This document shows positions 8,425 to 17,597 of a stretch of 64,000 bases of DNA, in pieces. Position 1 is the first letter of the stretch. Each line of letters opens with the position of its first letter. Both the position numbers and the translations under genes were made by a program. The DNA is from Spirosoma aureum (lineage in GTDB: Bacteria; Bacteroidota; Bacteroidia; Cytophagales; Spirosomataceae), in assembly GCF_011604685.1 (NCBI RefSeq), contig NZ_CP050063.1:5416501-5480500 (forward strand). The letters are read 5' to 3'. The notes under the pieces are model-generated. The model made no database searches, was not told where the DNA came from, and was given only the letters and a program-made list of their open reading frames with translations.

Positions 8425-8601
8425 ATTGATTAGGTTCTGGCCACAAGATTGGGTAATAAGCAGGCAATATGCTCACCTTTACGAAGTCGACTCTCCTGCC
8501 CTTTCACGTTTAGACCAACGAAAGCAAGATTTCGTGCTTTTTGGCGAGTAAAGTCTCATTCCTTACCGATTCCTTTGATCGTGCCACGAGCCCAGGACTA
8601 G

Positions 8602-10569
8602 TTATCGGGTCGCTGGGGCGGGTGAGATCAGGGTGATTTTTGGACGAGGTGGTTTTTTCATTCCGTGACCCAGAAAAAAGCTGGTATGGGGCGGCTGGTT
8701 ATACCCCACGTTCTGCCAGGCAATACTCAGTCGATACTGCGGGTCCTGCATGAGTGTGTATAACCGGTGTTGAGTGGGAATCGTGGTGGTATAAATGCGT
8801 AAACTCTGGTTATCTTCGGTTCGAAGCACTACCTCTTCCCGCCAGTCACCGAACAGGTCAGCACTGAGAGCAGGAGTTGATTTCGTACCGTTGTTCGACG
8901 AACAGCCCTCGGCAGTTAGCAACCGGGCTGCCGGACCAGAAGGATTATATTTATCAATGTGGTTTCCATCGAGTAGTTCACGGGTTAAATCATCGTCCCA
9001 CCAGACCAGAAAATTGGCCGACGCGGGACTTTCACCAACTCGTTTTCCGCTAGTGCTGAACAGTCCATTCGAACCTGACCACCACAATTCAGCGCCTGGA
9101 TTGCCCGGATCAATATCTTCGGCCACGCCACGACCTACATCCTGCCCAGGAAATGCTCCCCAGAGAATTTCGCCGGTTCGTGCATCGTAAAGCGCTGCTC
9201 CATACCCTTTTTCATAACCCGGTATGGGTGCTTCATTTTCGTGGATTCCCCAGGCTTCGAGCCCTGGCCGGGCCGGATCGAGGTCAGACACGTGCAGGGC
9301 GTCGCCGTGGCGTAGTTTCGTCGTAAACAGACCTTTCCCGTTATCATCGACGCACATGGAACCGTAAATTAGTTCGTCTTTGCCATCGTTGTCGACATCC
9401 GTAACCGTTAAATTATGATTGCCCATGCCGGAAAATCCGTCCGCCGATTGTTGCGAATCAAATACCCAACGGGATGTCAATTTACCTCTCCGCCAGTCCC
9501 AGGCAGCCAATACGGTGCGGCCGTAGTAGCCGCGGCACATCACAACGCTGGGTAGTTTACCATCCAGGTAAGCCACGCACGCCAGGAAGCGATCGACCCG
9601 GTTGCCATTGTTATCGTTGCCACCGATCCCGCCAATGCCCCCCCAGCCGTCGGTCGGGTTGCGCGAGGGAATGTAATCAGTCGTGGCCAGGGCAGCCCCG
9701 GTTTTTCCATCGAAGATGGTAAAGAATTCAGGGCCATCCAGAATTTTACCTTCCAGCGGTCCGTCTGTTTTGGCCCAGTGCCGGGTTGAATCACCAATTA
9801 CTTTCCCTAATCCATCTAGCGTACCGTCGGCCGTTTTGCACGCCAGTTCAGCCCGTCCATCGCCATCCAGGTCATACGCCATAAACTGGGTATAATGTGC
9901 ACCCTCCCGGATATTATGCCCCAGATTAATGCGCCAAAGTAAGGTTCCATCCAGCTTATAAGCTTCCAGAATCGGTGGATCAGTCCTTCCTTTCTGGGAG
10001 TTGTCGCGGCCCCGGCTGACCTGATGTAGAATCAGTTCGTACGTACCATCGCCATCTAAATCAGCCGCCGAGGCATCGTTGGGCGTGTAACCGGCAGGCG
10101 TTTTTAGAGGAATCGTTATATAAGGATAAATCGCACTCGCCAACAGCCTATAGGTATCTTCCGGTTTCTGTTCTCCATTTGCAATAACTGCCCGAATACT
10201 ATATACGACATCCTGCTGGATCGGGGCATTCGTATCGACGCAATTAGTACCTCCTGTTAAGGGACGTTGGTTTACTTTAAATGGCTTGCCTCCTTTAACG
10301 GTTCGATATAGGTTAAACGCAACATTGTCAGGATCGGTGACAAGCAGTCGCCAGCTCACAAATACGTGCTGACTATCCTGCCGAACTGCGACTAATCCAC
10401 GATTTAGTTTTTCCATCAACCGCTGTGCATGAAGCTCATCTGGAAGCAGCAAAAAAAGCAACAGGTAAAGAAACAACAGCCAACAGGAAGACTGCCTTTG
10501 GTTCAGCCTAAGATAGGCTGGGCGTAATGTAGTTCTATAGTAATCAGGTGTATAGCGTTTAGTTGCCAT
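8602..10569 (-). CDS. Rhamnogalacturonan lyase, polysaccharide lyase family 11
   Basis: A 655-residue protein that matches the PL11 (YesW/YesX) family from start to end: RLMEKLNRGLVAV at the mature N-terminus, repeated calcium-binding propeller loops (ADLDGDGTYELI, YDLDGDGRAELACK, DVDNDGKDELI), and GDWREEVVLRTEDNQSLRIY near the C-terminus. It cleaves the rhamnose-galacturonic acid backbone of rhamnogalacturonan-I by beta-elimination. The N-terminus has about 25 extra basic residues before a strong hydrophobic segment ending in LHAQ, a long signal peptide. Its ATG overlaps the end of the esterase gene by 11 bp, so the two are probably translationally coupled. Confidence 0.92.
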   Translation of the reverse strand: MATKRYTPDYYRTTLRPAYLRLNQRQSSCWLLFLYLLLFLLLPDELHAQRLMEKLNRGLVAVRQDSQHVFVSWRLLVTDPDNVAFNLYRTVKGGKPFKVNQRPLTGGTNCVDTNAPIQQDVVYSIRAVIANGEQKPEDTYRLLASAIYPYITIPLKTPAGYTPNDASAADLDGDGTYELILHQVSRGRDNSQKGRTDPPILEAYKLDGTLLWRINLGHNIREGAHYTQFMAYDLDGDGRAELACKTADGTLDGLGKVIGDSTRHWAKTDGPLEGKILDGPEFFTIFDGKTGAALATTDYIPSRNPTDGWGGIGGIGGNDNNGNRVDRFLACVAYLDGKLPSVVMCRGYYGRTVLAAWDWRRGKLTSRWVFDSQQSADGFSGMGNHNLTVTDVDNDGKDELIYGSMCVDDNGKGLFTTKLRHGDALHVSDLDPARPGLEAWGIHENEAPIPGYEKGYGAALYDARTGEILWGAFPGQDVGRGVAEDIDPGNPGAELWWSGSNGLFSTSGKRVGESPASANFLVWWDDDLTRELLDGNHIDKYNPSGPAARLLTAEGCSSNNGTKSTPALSADLFGDWREEVVLRTEDNQSLRIYTTTIPTQHRLYTLMQDPQYRLSIAWQNVGYNQPPHTSFFLGHGMKKPPRPKITLISPAPATR

Positions 10570-11869
10570 CCGGCTTGAGGGTTGACTGGTTAGGGCTTGG
10601 TGGCCAGTAGAAACCTTCCACCGGGTCAGGATGAGCCGGGTCGAAGGTCGGCATAGTTATTACGTATTTTTTTAACCCCAGGTTACTGGCTTTGATCCCT
10701 TCTACAATACACCTGGCCAGTTCATACGCGCCATATGGGTTAAAGTGCGTATTATCGGCCAGGGGTTGATTTTGCCCCGGAAACGTGTTGGCCGGATAGT
10801 GTACCAGTGCTTTTTTAGAGTTCTCAACACCCAGTGCATCGTAAAACGCGGTAGTCATCCGGTTCAGATCAATCAGGGGCACGTTTTCCTGTTTGGCCAC
10901 CTCACGGGCGGCTTCCGGATAATCGCCCAGCGTGTTGACCGATTTCCCATACACATCGAACGATCGGCGAGCCGTTGAGGTAACAATCACGGGAAGGGCT
11001 CCCTGCTCCCGCGCTTTCGAAACAAATAGCTTCAGTCGTTCTGTGTACGATTGGTAGGCCCCATCCTGTGGCCCTTTTTCCTTCTGATCGTTGTGGCCAA
11101 ATTCAATGAATAGATAATCGCCGGGCTTGATTACACTAAGCACCTTGTCTAACCGGTGACTGTTTGAGAAACTTCCCAGACTCAGGCCCGATTCGGCATG
11201 ATTGGCAATGGAAACGCCTGGTCCAAAAAAACACGGTATCATTTGACCCCAGGCCGCCCAGGGCTCCTCATCCAGATCAACTACGGTGGAATTTCCCGCC
11301 AGATAAACGGTGATGGGAGTATCTGTTTTCTCTATCTCAATGGCATTTACACAGGGACGCCCGTCACTAAACTCAAGGGTAAGCTTATCATCCCAGTCCA
11401 GTTTTCCAACTTCCCGAGGTTTTAGGCTAACGCGTCCACCCGTACTAATTTCCGGCCTGCGTATATTCACCACAAAACTAATCCGCTTGATTTCTCCCTT
11501 TTGCGTGGCCACGTGATGGAGCATGAGTCGTCGGGATTCGGCTTTTACGGTTGTCAGGCTCCGATCCTGTGTATCGCCCAGGGTTACAGTAACCTTGTAA
11601 TTCCCCTCCTGTGGCACCGCTACCGAAAAATAAAACGGCTGGCTACTTGTAACAAACCCATTCGTGGCCGACCGGTTTATCAACTGAGCAGATGTATTTA
11701 AATCAAAGCCATAACCTCTGGCAGACTGGTAGCGCACCGAGGTATCCACTATAGTATATCCCTTTTTCACCTGCGCTCCAAAAGTAAAGGTTTGACCAGC
11801 AGCCAGATGAGTGATGAGCCAGCTTCCCCAGACTAGCCAGCAGATAAGGCCGTTTATGAATTGATTCAT
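10559..11869 (-). CDS. Rhamnogalacturonan acetylesterase, CE12-type SGNH hydrolase
   Basis: A 436-residue secreted esterase. After a signal peptide (about residues 1-25, ending AAGQ) comes a beta-sandwich region (about 27-180) resembling the module that precedes CE12 domains. The SGNH esterase follows: nucleophile Ser194 in VYLAGNSTVVD, the Gly block, Asn260 in FIEFGHND, and the DNTHFNPYG block with the catalytic Asp and His. It removes acetyl groups from galacturonic acid in rhamnogalacturonan, opening the chain to the PL11 lyase whose gene overlaps its end. It sits 107 bp downstream of susD, behind an intercistronic hairpin. Confidence 0.9.
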   Translation of the reverse strand: MNQFINGLICWLVWGSWLITHLAAGQTFTFGAQVKKGYTIVDTSVRYQSARGYGFDLNTSAQLINRSATNGFVTSSQPFYFSVAVPQEGNYKVTVTLGDTQDRSLTTVKAESRRLMLHHVATQKGEIKRISFVVNIRRPEISTGGRVSLKPREVGKLDWDDKLTLEFSDGRPCVNAIEIEKTDTPITVYLAGNSTVVDLDEEPWAAWGQMIPCFFGPGVSIANHAESGLSLGSFSNSHRLDKVLSVIKPGDYLFIEFGHNDQKEKGPQDGAYQSYTERLKLFVSKAREQGALPVIVTSTARRSFDVYGKSVNTLGDYPEAAREVAKQENVPLIDLNRMTTAFYDALGVENSKKALVHYPANTFPGQNQPLADNTHFNPYGAYELARCIVEGIKASNLGLKKYVITMPTFDPAHPDPVEGFYWPPSPNQSTLKPDGN

Positions 11870-11932
11870 GGAAAAACCTTTTTCTTTCTAAGTTGAATCT
11901 CAAGTGTTTGCCATTTTGCTGACAGGTGTTCA

Positions 11933-11970
11933 TTGACCAGAGGCAGCTATATAAACCTGCTTCTGGTCAA
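11933..11970 (-). other. Intercistronic hairpin after susD
   Basis: A 14-bp stem with one mismatch (11933-11946 with 11957-11970; loop 10 nt) begins 6 bp after the susD stop codon. It has no T-run on the minus strand, so it is more likely a structure that protects the susCD messenger end or lowers downstream expression than a full terminator. Confidence 0.5.
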
Positions 11971-11976
11971 CTGATT

Positions 11977-13944
11977 TTACCAGCCGGGATTTTGCATTGC
12001 CGTCTTTTGGTCGGCTGTTAAAATGGAACCACCCTGTTTCACCCCATCCAGAAATTTCTGTGGAAGCGGGCGCAGTAAATGTTTTGGCGCAATCGGTTTA
12101 GCCTCATCATTAAAGGCAGTCGCTCTGGCCACTAACGTTCGGGTACGCGACAAGTCTTCCCATCGCATTAATTCACCCAATAACTCCCTCGAGCGTTCAT
12201 TGAGCATAAAGGCAATGAATTGATCAGCCTGCGAGGTTGCCCCTAACTTCGTATAGAACTGGTTGGTGGCACCAAAAATATCGGTTGCACTGTTCAGATG
12301 CATCGCATCGAGCGTGCTCGCAGTGGTTGCCGTCAGGTTATTGGATTCGAAATACGTGTTCTTATCCGAGTACGAAACGAATTGAGCCGTGTTGGCAGCC
12401 GTATTGTTTTTGTACGACAGCCCCCCATCGACATAAGCCGAACGGTCTTCTCCTGCTTTATAGGCCGCCCGATCGCGAACTTTATTCAGATAGGGAAGTG
12501 CAGCCACATACTGACCTAAACGGCCGTAGGCTTCCGCAGCAATCAGATAGGTTTCTGCCAGACGGGCCAGGATACCATCCCGCTGCCCAAACTGCGAAGC
12601 TACGGCATTCCGCGAGCCATCTAAAAACTTGGACAAGGACAGGTACTGGCTGGTGGTATAGTTGCCATGACCACCCAGCATATTTTCGGCCTGCCCGGCA
12701 AAATACCGGACATACATCGTCGGGGCCCGTAACGTAATGCCTGTAGCCGTATAGCGCGAATCGCCAGCCGAATTCACTATATACAAAACAGCCTCTTCAC
12801 CACCGGCAAATTTGGGCTTGCCAACCAAACTCGGATTGGGAGCGGTTGCGGCCGTCCAGGTTGGGGCCGAAGAAGGCCGATTACATAGATAGCGGGTTTT
12901 AAAGCTTTTCCAAAAACGGGAATCGTTCACCCGGTCGAAAACATCGGTCGCGTAATCGGTCGTGCGTAACCGCTGGAACTCCCGATCGCCGGGAATATCC
13001 CGTTGCATACCCGGCAGAGTCTGGTAGATCGACGGATAGTACAAATGCACCTGATTGCCATATCGGCCTTGCGTAGCCGTATTACCGGAAAACTGAGCGG
13101 ACAAAATGATTTCCTTATTGGTTTCGTTCGGACCGTCTATCGCGCTGAAATTCCATAAGTCGCTAAAGTTCGTTGCCAACGTGTGACCACTGGTGTTGAT
13201 GACGAGATCGGCGTATTTGATGGCGTTTTGTAAGTCAGCATTCTTCGTGTTGCTGTTCCAGTCGCTGTTGATTTCGCTGGCCCGGTACAGATAGGCCTTC
13301 GCCAGAAAATGAGCGGCCGCCCATTTGGTGAGTCGTCCGGCTTCACTGACCGAGGCTGGGAGTAAATCATATGCCTGGGTAAAGTCGGCAACGATCTGAT
13401 CATAAACCTGCTGGGTTGTTGCTCTGGCAAACTCCTCTTCAATACTGGTCGAAGGAACCAGTTTTAAGGGTACACCCCCAAATTGCCTGACCAGCTTAAA
13501 ATAGTCGAATGCGCGCATAAAGTAGCCTTCGCCTGACCGGGTATTGGCATTGGCACCTCCTCCGTAATAGGTAGGCACATTCTGAATCATGATGTTGGCC
13601 GAGTTGATATTCTCGTACATATTATCCCACACCGTGGATATGTCGCCATTCTGGGAGTTGAGATTAGCATCATACGAGTTGAACATTTGCTCAGTACGAT
13701 CGCCACCAACGGTAAATTCGTCGGTACCATAATTGGTCGTCGAGTAGGCCCACTCGTAATTAAAATGAAAGCGTAAGCTCTGGTACATGCCAATCGACAG
13801 TCCGTCCAGGCCGCTGGCCGTCTGAAAGTTCTGGGTCGTTAACAGCGTAATCTGGTTTTCTTCCAGAAAGGTTTCTTTGCAGGCGGTTGCCCCGGTCAGC
13901 AAACCTGCTGTCAGGACTATTTTATAGATATATCGAAGATTCAT
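11977..13944 (-). CDS. SusD/RagB family substrate-binding lipoprotein (pectin locus)
   Basis: A 655-residue SusD-like protein, at the long end of the family range. The lipoprotein signal ends at TGATAC, so Cys22 would be lipidated. TPR-type helices follow (RSGEGYFMRAFDYFKLVRQF, the usual SusD signature), then the RagB/SusD C-terminal block (FMLNERSRELLGELMRWEDL). It sits on the cell surface as a lid over the SusC transporter and binds pectin oligosaccharides. The gene starts 18 bp after susC on the same strand, as expected for a co-translated pair. Confidence 0.93.
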   Translation of the reverse strand: MNLRYIYKIVLTAGLLTGATACKETFLEENQITLLTTQNFQTASGLDGLSIGMYQSLRFHFNYEWAYSTTNYGTDEFTVGGDRTEQMFNSYDANLNSQNGDISTVWDNMYENINSANIMIQNVPTYYGGGANANTRSGEGYFMRAFDYFKLVRQFGGVPLKLVPSTSIEEEFARATTQQVYDQIVADFTQAYDLLPASVSEAGRLTKWAAAHFLAKAYLYRASEINSDWNSNTKNADLQNAIKYADLVINTSGHTLATNFSDLWNFSAIDGPNETNKEIILSAQFSGNTATQGRYGNQVHLYYPSIYQTLPGMQRDIPGDREFQRLRTTDYATDVFDRVNDSRFWKSFKTRYLCNRPSSAPTWTAATAPNPSLVGKPKFAGGEEAVLYIVNSAGDSRYTATGITLRAPTMYVRYFAGQAENMLGGHGNYTTSQYLSLSKFLDGSRNAVASQFGQRDGILARLAETYLIAAEAYGRLGQYVAALPYLNKVRDRAAYKAGEDRSAYVDGGLSYKNNTAANTAQFVSYSDKNTYFESNNLTATTASTLDAMHLNSATDIFGATNQFYTKLGATSQADQFIAFMLNERSRELLGELMRWEDLSRTRTLVARATAFNDEAKPIAPKHLLRPLPQKFLDGVKQGGSILTADQKTAMQNPGW

Positions 13945-13962
13945 GAAAGTTCGCTTAAGGGG

Positions 13963-16900
13963 TTAAAATCCTACGTTTAGGCCGAAGACAAGCCCTCGGT
14001 TGAAATTGGAAAGTCCCGTATCGGGATCGAGCCAACTGATTTTCGAGTAGATCAATCCGGGATTCAGCAACTGGGCGTAGACCTTTACCCGCGATAGCCC
14101 AATTTTTTGAACCGCATTCGTCGGGATGAAATAGCCTAAGGTGATGTTCCGGATCTTGATAAACGAACCATCCTGATAATTCAGGGAATTCACGAAAGCA
14201 TCACCTGCGGCACTATTGTAATTGGGGGCAGGATAGTCGTTGGTCGGGTTCGTAGGCGTCCAGTAGTTTACCAGTTGCTGGGCATACCGTCCCTGCAACG
14301 TTTGTCCCCCCGACTGAACCATAAATTTCCAGCGCGAGAAAATGAACGCCGATAATTGAATCCCTTTATAGGTAATCGTATTCGTGATGCCTCCTGTCCA
14401 GCTTGGGCTACTGCTGCCCCGGATTACCCGATCGTTATTGGCATCAATTTTATAATCTTTGTTCTGGTCAACCACCTTGATATCGCCGGGACGGAATGTT
14501 TGTCCATTGGCGGCATATTTCTGGATTTCTTCCAGGTCCTGGGGCGTGTTCTGCCAGATCCGTTCTTTCGCGTAATCATAGTAAACGCTCAGCCGCTGCC
14601 CAATAAACCAGAGGTTATTGATGTCATCTACGGGTCCATTGGCCAGGCTGACAATGCGATCTTTATTGGTGGCGAAGTTGATGGTTGTGTTCCATTCGAA
14701 CTGACGCGACTTAATATTGGTCGTGTTTACTGTCAGTTCAACGCCCCGGTTAGAAGTCTCACCAACATTGGCCAGGGAAGTCGTGTAGCCGTTAATCGAA
14801 AGAATATTCCGCAGCAGCAGTAGATCGGTCGTTCGGGAGGTATAGAGATCCAACGCACCATTGACACGGCCTTTGAACAAATTGAAATCGATTCCCAGGT
14901 TATATTGCCGGGTATGCTCCCAGCCCAGTTGGGGGTTGGGAAAGGAGATGGGAGTGGCCAGCGTGGCATCCGACGAAACATAGCCCGCCTGCACGGAACT
15001 GCCAAAGGTATAGTACAGGGTTTGCAGGACACCCTGCGTCGAATAAGGGCTGATAGCGGCATTCCCGGTCTCACCAACGCCTACGCGTACTTTCAGTTCG
15101 TCGACCCAGGGAACGGTTTTCATGAAGTTCTCCTGATCCAGACGCCAGGCTACCGATAGCGAGGGGAAGAAATCCCACTTATGCCCCGGCGCCAGTTGGG
15201 ATGCACCATCCCATCGACCAAATGCGGTTACGATGTACTTACTGTTGAAGCTGTAATTCGCCCGGGCCATGTAAGAAAGCAGTGAGGATTGAACCAGGTT
15301 ACTACCGAATCCATCCAACGCACTCACCGAGTTCAATTGATACCACAACTGGCTGTTATAGGGCAATTTAGTAGCCGTCATCGACGAGGTTTCCTGCCGG
15401 TATGAGGTGGCATTGTGCAAAAAGGTCAGGCCGATGCTGTGTTGACCAAACGTCTTGTCGAAGTAAAGCAGGTGATCCAGCGACCAGGAAAAATTATTGG
15501 TATTGTTGAGCTGGGCGTAATTGGTAGACCCCGGCTCACCTCCTCCCCGGTTGATCGAGTTCTGGTCCATCCAACGGCCGTTATTGTTGTAATAAAAATC
15601 AGGACCGAAGTTTACCCGATAACGAAGTCCATCCATAATTGTAACCTCTCCGTAGAGAGAAGCCACAGCCCGGGTTACCTTTCGCAAATTGATGTTGTAT
15701 TCGTCTTCCCCGATCGGATTGAGGATGGTAATATCACCGCCGGGTAGATTGATCCGCTTGCCATTGGCGTCAAAAGGCTGGGCAAATGGCAACATCCCTT
15801 TGGCGGCTGCATACAGACTGCCAGCTCCTGATGTACTGGTCGAGGAAAAGCCGTAATTCTGTTTACTGAACGTTCCGTCCAGCGTTCCGCCCATTTTAAA
15901 CCACTTTACCGGATTGACGTCAACGCTTACTTTCGCACTGTAGCGGGTGTAGTCCTGCCCGAGTTGGGTGCCTTCCTGGCGCAAATACCCGAATGACCCG
16001 TAGGCTTTGATTTTGTCGGTTCCGCCACTGGCGCTGATGATGTGATCCTGCGTGATACCCGTACGTTTTACTAAGCCCGTCCAGTCTGTTGTGGGAACCA
16101 GGTCACCGTTCCAGGTCCCGTTGACCCACCCTTTGTTGACATTAGCCAGCGCGTAGGCGTCACCGCCAAAAATACGCTGATCGTCTACCTGACTGGGTCC
16201 ATCCGGGTAACCGGTGCCCGCAGGGGTTGTTTTCCCCGCCAATGTGTTGATGTAGTTGATCCGGCGATAGGCATCTCTTCTTAGGTCGATGTATTGAGCC
16301 GCATTCATCATCTGTTGCCGGTCCTGAATCTGCTCAAAGGTGGAAGTGCCGACGTATTCAAGGGCTAAACGTCCACTTTTACCCCGTTTGGTCGTGACGA
16401 CAACTACGCCATTAGCTCCACGGGACCCGTAAATGGCGGTTGCCGAAGCATCCTTCAAAATGTCTATGGCCTCAATATCATTCGGATTGATAAACTCAAT
16501 ACCACCCGACGATAGTGGTATGCCATCCACCACGTAGAGTGGATTGTTGGTGGCCGTCAACGAGCGATTACCCCGGATTCGAATGCTGCCCATTTCACCG
16601 GGTCGCTCATTGGAGGTAATATCAACCCCGGCGGCTTTGCCCTGAATAGCCTGCAACGCATTCGCGACCGGCCTTGACCGAATATCTTCGGCACTTACGC
16701 TCACCACAGAAGATGTTACATCGGTTCGTTTTACCGTGTTGTACCCGACAACCACAACTTCACTAAGCGTTTTATTATCGGGCAATAGCTTGATATCCAG
16801 TGAACTTTGCGCGCCGACAACTACTTCCTGTGATGCATAGCCCACCAACGAAAATACCATCGTGTTGGTAGCCCCTTCAGGTACAGTCAGTCGGTAGCGT

Positions 16901-17436
16901 CCATCTACATCGGTCGTTGTTCCACGGGTTGTTCCTTTCAGCACCACATTGACACCCGGCATGGGCGAATTGTTTTCATCCGTTACCCGGCCCGTGATGG
17001 TCATATCCAGAATCATGGCCGACCCATCCAGCGCCCCTTCGGCCGATGAGGTTTCCAACGTGGGTAACGGTTTGAGAACAATCAGCCGGGAATAAACAGT
17101 ATACCCAACGCTAAGGGGCTGAAGGAGTCGGTCGAGCAGTTCACCCAGAGGTTCATTGACCGATACGACATTCACCCGACTCTCCACAGGGATATATCGG
17201 TTGTTATAGGAGAAACGGACATCGGCCTGCTGACTGATCTGGCGTAAAACCTCACGCAGGAGTATTTTCTCCGCCCGCAGATTGATCCGGCGGGTCAACA
17301 GCTCCAGCCCGCGTTGCGGATAAGCCACTGATACGGAAGCAAACCAGCCCAACAACAAGAGGGGCAATGCCGAAATTTTCATCAAATAAAATCCTGTGCC
17401 GACGATTCGTCGGTAATTTTTTGTAGACTTGTTCAT
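13963..17436 (-). CDS. SusC/RagA TonB-dependent transporter with N-terminal STN domain (pectin locus)
   Basis: A 1157-residue outer-membrane transporter counted from the ATG at 17436. A longer reading from 17478 would add 14 residues upstream of the signal peptide and is less likely. Domains in order: signal peptide; STN/secretin-like signalling domain (about 47-120, RINLRAEKILLREVLRQISQ); carboxypeptidase-like domain (about 142-205, ITGRVTDENNSPMPGVNV); the VVVVGY segment; plug (ending IYGSRGANGVVVVTTKRG); then the 22-strand barrel. The STN domain marks it as a transducer that signals to the FecR anti-sigma factor encoded just upstream. It imports oligosaccharides using TonB energy. Confidence 0.94.
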   Translation of the reverse strand: MNKSTKNYRRIVGTGFYLMKISALPLLLLGWFASVSVAYPQRGLELLTRRINLRAEKILLREVLRQISQQADVRFSYNNRYIPVESRVNVVSVNEPLGELLDRLLQPLSVGYTVYSRLIVLKPLPTLETSSAEGALDGSAMILDMTITGRVTDENNSPMPGVNVVLKGTTRGTTTDVDGRYRLTVPEGATNTMVFSLVGYASQEVVVGAQSSLDIKLLPDNKTLSEVVVVGYNTVKRTDVTSSVVSVSAEDIRSRPVANALQAIQGKAAGVDITSNERPGEMGSIRIRGNRSLTATNNPLYVVDGIPLSSGGIEFINPNDIEAIDILKDASATAIYGSRGANGVVVVTTKRGKSGRLALEYVGTSTFEQIQDRQQMMNAAQYIDLRRDAYRRINYINTLAGKTTPAGTGYPDGPSQVDDQRIFGGDAYALANVNKGWVNGTWNGDLVPTTDWTGLVKRTGITQDHIISASGGTDKIKAYGSFGYLRQEGTQLGQDYTRYSAKVSVDVNPVKWFKMGGTLDGTFSKQNYGFSSTSTSGAGSLYAAAKGMLPFAQPFDANGKRINLPGGDITILNPIGEDEYNINLRKVTRAVASLYGEVTIMDGLRYRVNFGPDFYYNNNGRWMDQNSINRGGGEPGSTNYAQLNNTNNFSWSLDHLLYFDKTFGQHSIGLTFLHNATSYRQETSSMTATKLPYNSQLWYQLNSVSALDGFGSNLVQSSLLSYMARANYSFNSKYIVTAFGRWDGASQLAPGHKWDFFPSLSVAWRLDQENFMKTVPWVDELKVRVGVGETGNAAISPYSTQGVLQTLYYTFGSSVQAGYVSSDATLATPISFPNPQLGWEHTRQYNLGIDFNLFKGRVNGALDLYTSRTTDLLLLRNILSINGYTTSLANVGETSNRGVELTVNTTNIKSRQFEWNTTINFATNKDRIVSLANGPVDDINNLWFIGQRLSVYYDYAKERIWQNTPQDLEEIQKYAANGQTFRPGDIKVVDQNKDYKIDANNDRVIRGSSSPSWTGGITNTITYKGIQLSAFIFSRWKFMVQSGGQTLQGRYAQQLVNYWTPTNPTNDYPAPNYNSAAGDAFVNSLNYQDGSFIKIRNITLGYFIPTNAVQKIGLSRVKVYAQLLNPGLIYSKISWLDPDTGLSNFNRGLVFGLNVGF

Positions 17437-17520
17437 GTTTTGTAAAGGTTTGTAGCCTAGCGAAACCAGTCCCAGCATTCCCTCCCGGAACGCAATTGAG
17501 CAGCAACTCAGTGGGGACCC

Positions 17521-17558
17521 GAAGCCATCGGTGCAGCAACATCGGTGGCTTCTTTTTT
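17521..17558 (+). terminator. Antisense-strand terminator between fecR and susC
   Basis: A 13-bp stem (17521-17533 with 17540-17552, loop 6 nt) is followed by six T on the plus strand. Two of the pairs are G-T, which are stable in a plus-strand RNA but become A-C mismatches in the minus-strand (susC-direction) RNA. The structure therefore reads as a terminator only for rightward transcripts, antisense to the susC leader. A similar element is found at 32671-32705. Confidence 0.6.
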
Positions 17559-17597
17559 ATCAGGATTTATTGCATTTTTAGAGGGTTATAGGTTAAG

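Noticed and set aside
8577..8600. GTGCCACG near the end of the lyase gene, sharing a few bases with the 33-bp repeat arms at 6235-6316.
   Set aside because: Only about seven bases match and no inverted partner is present, so it is not a second copy of the repeat.
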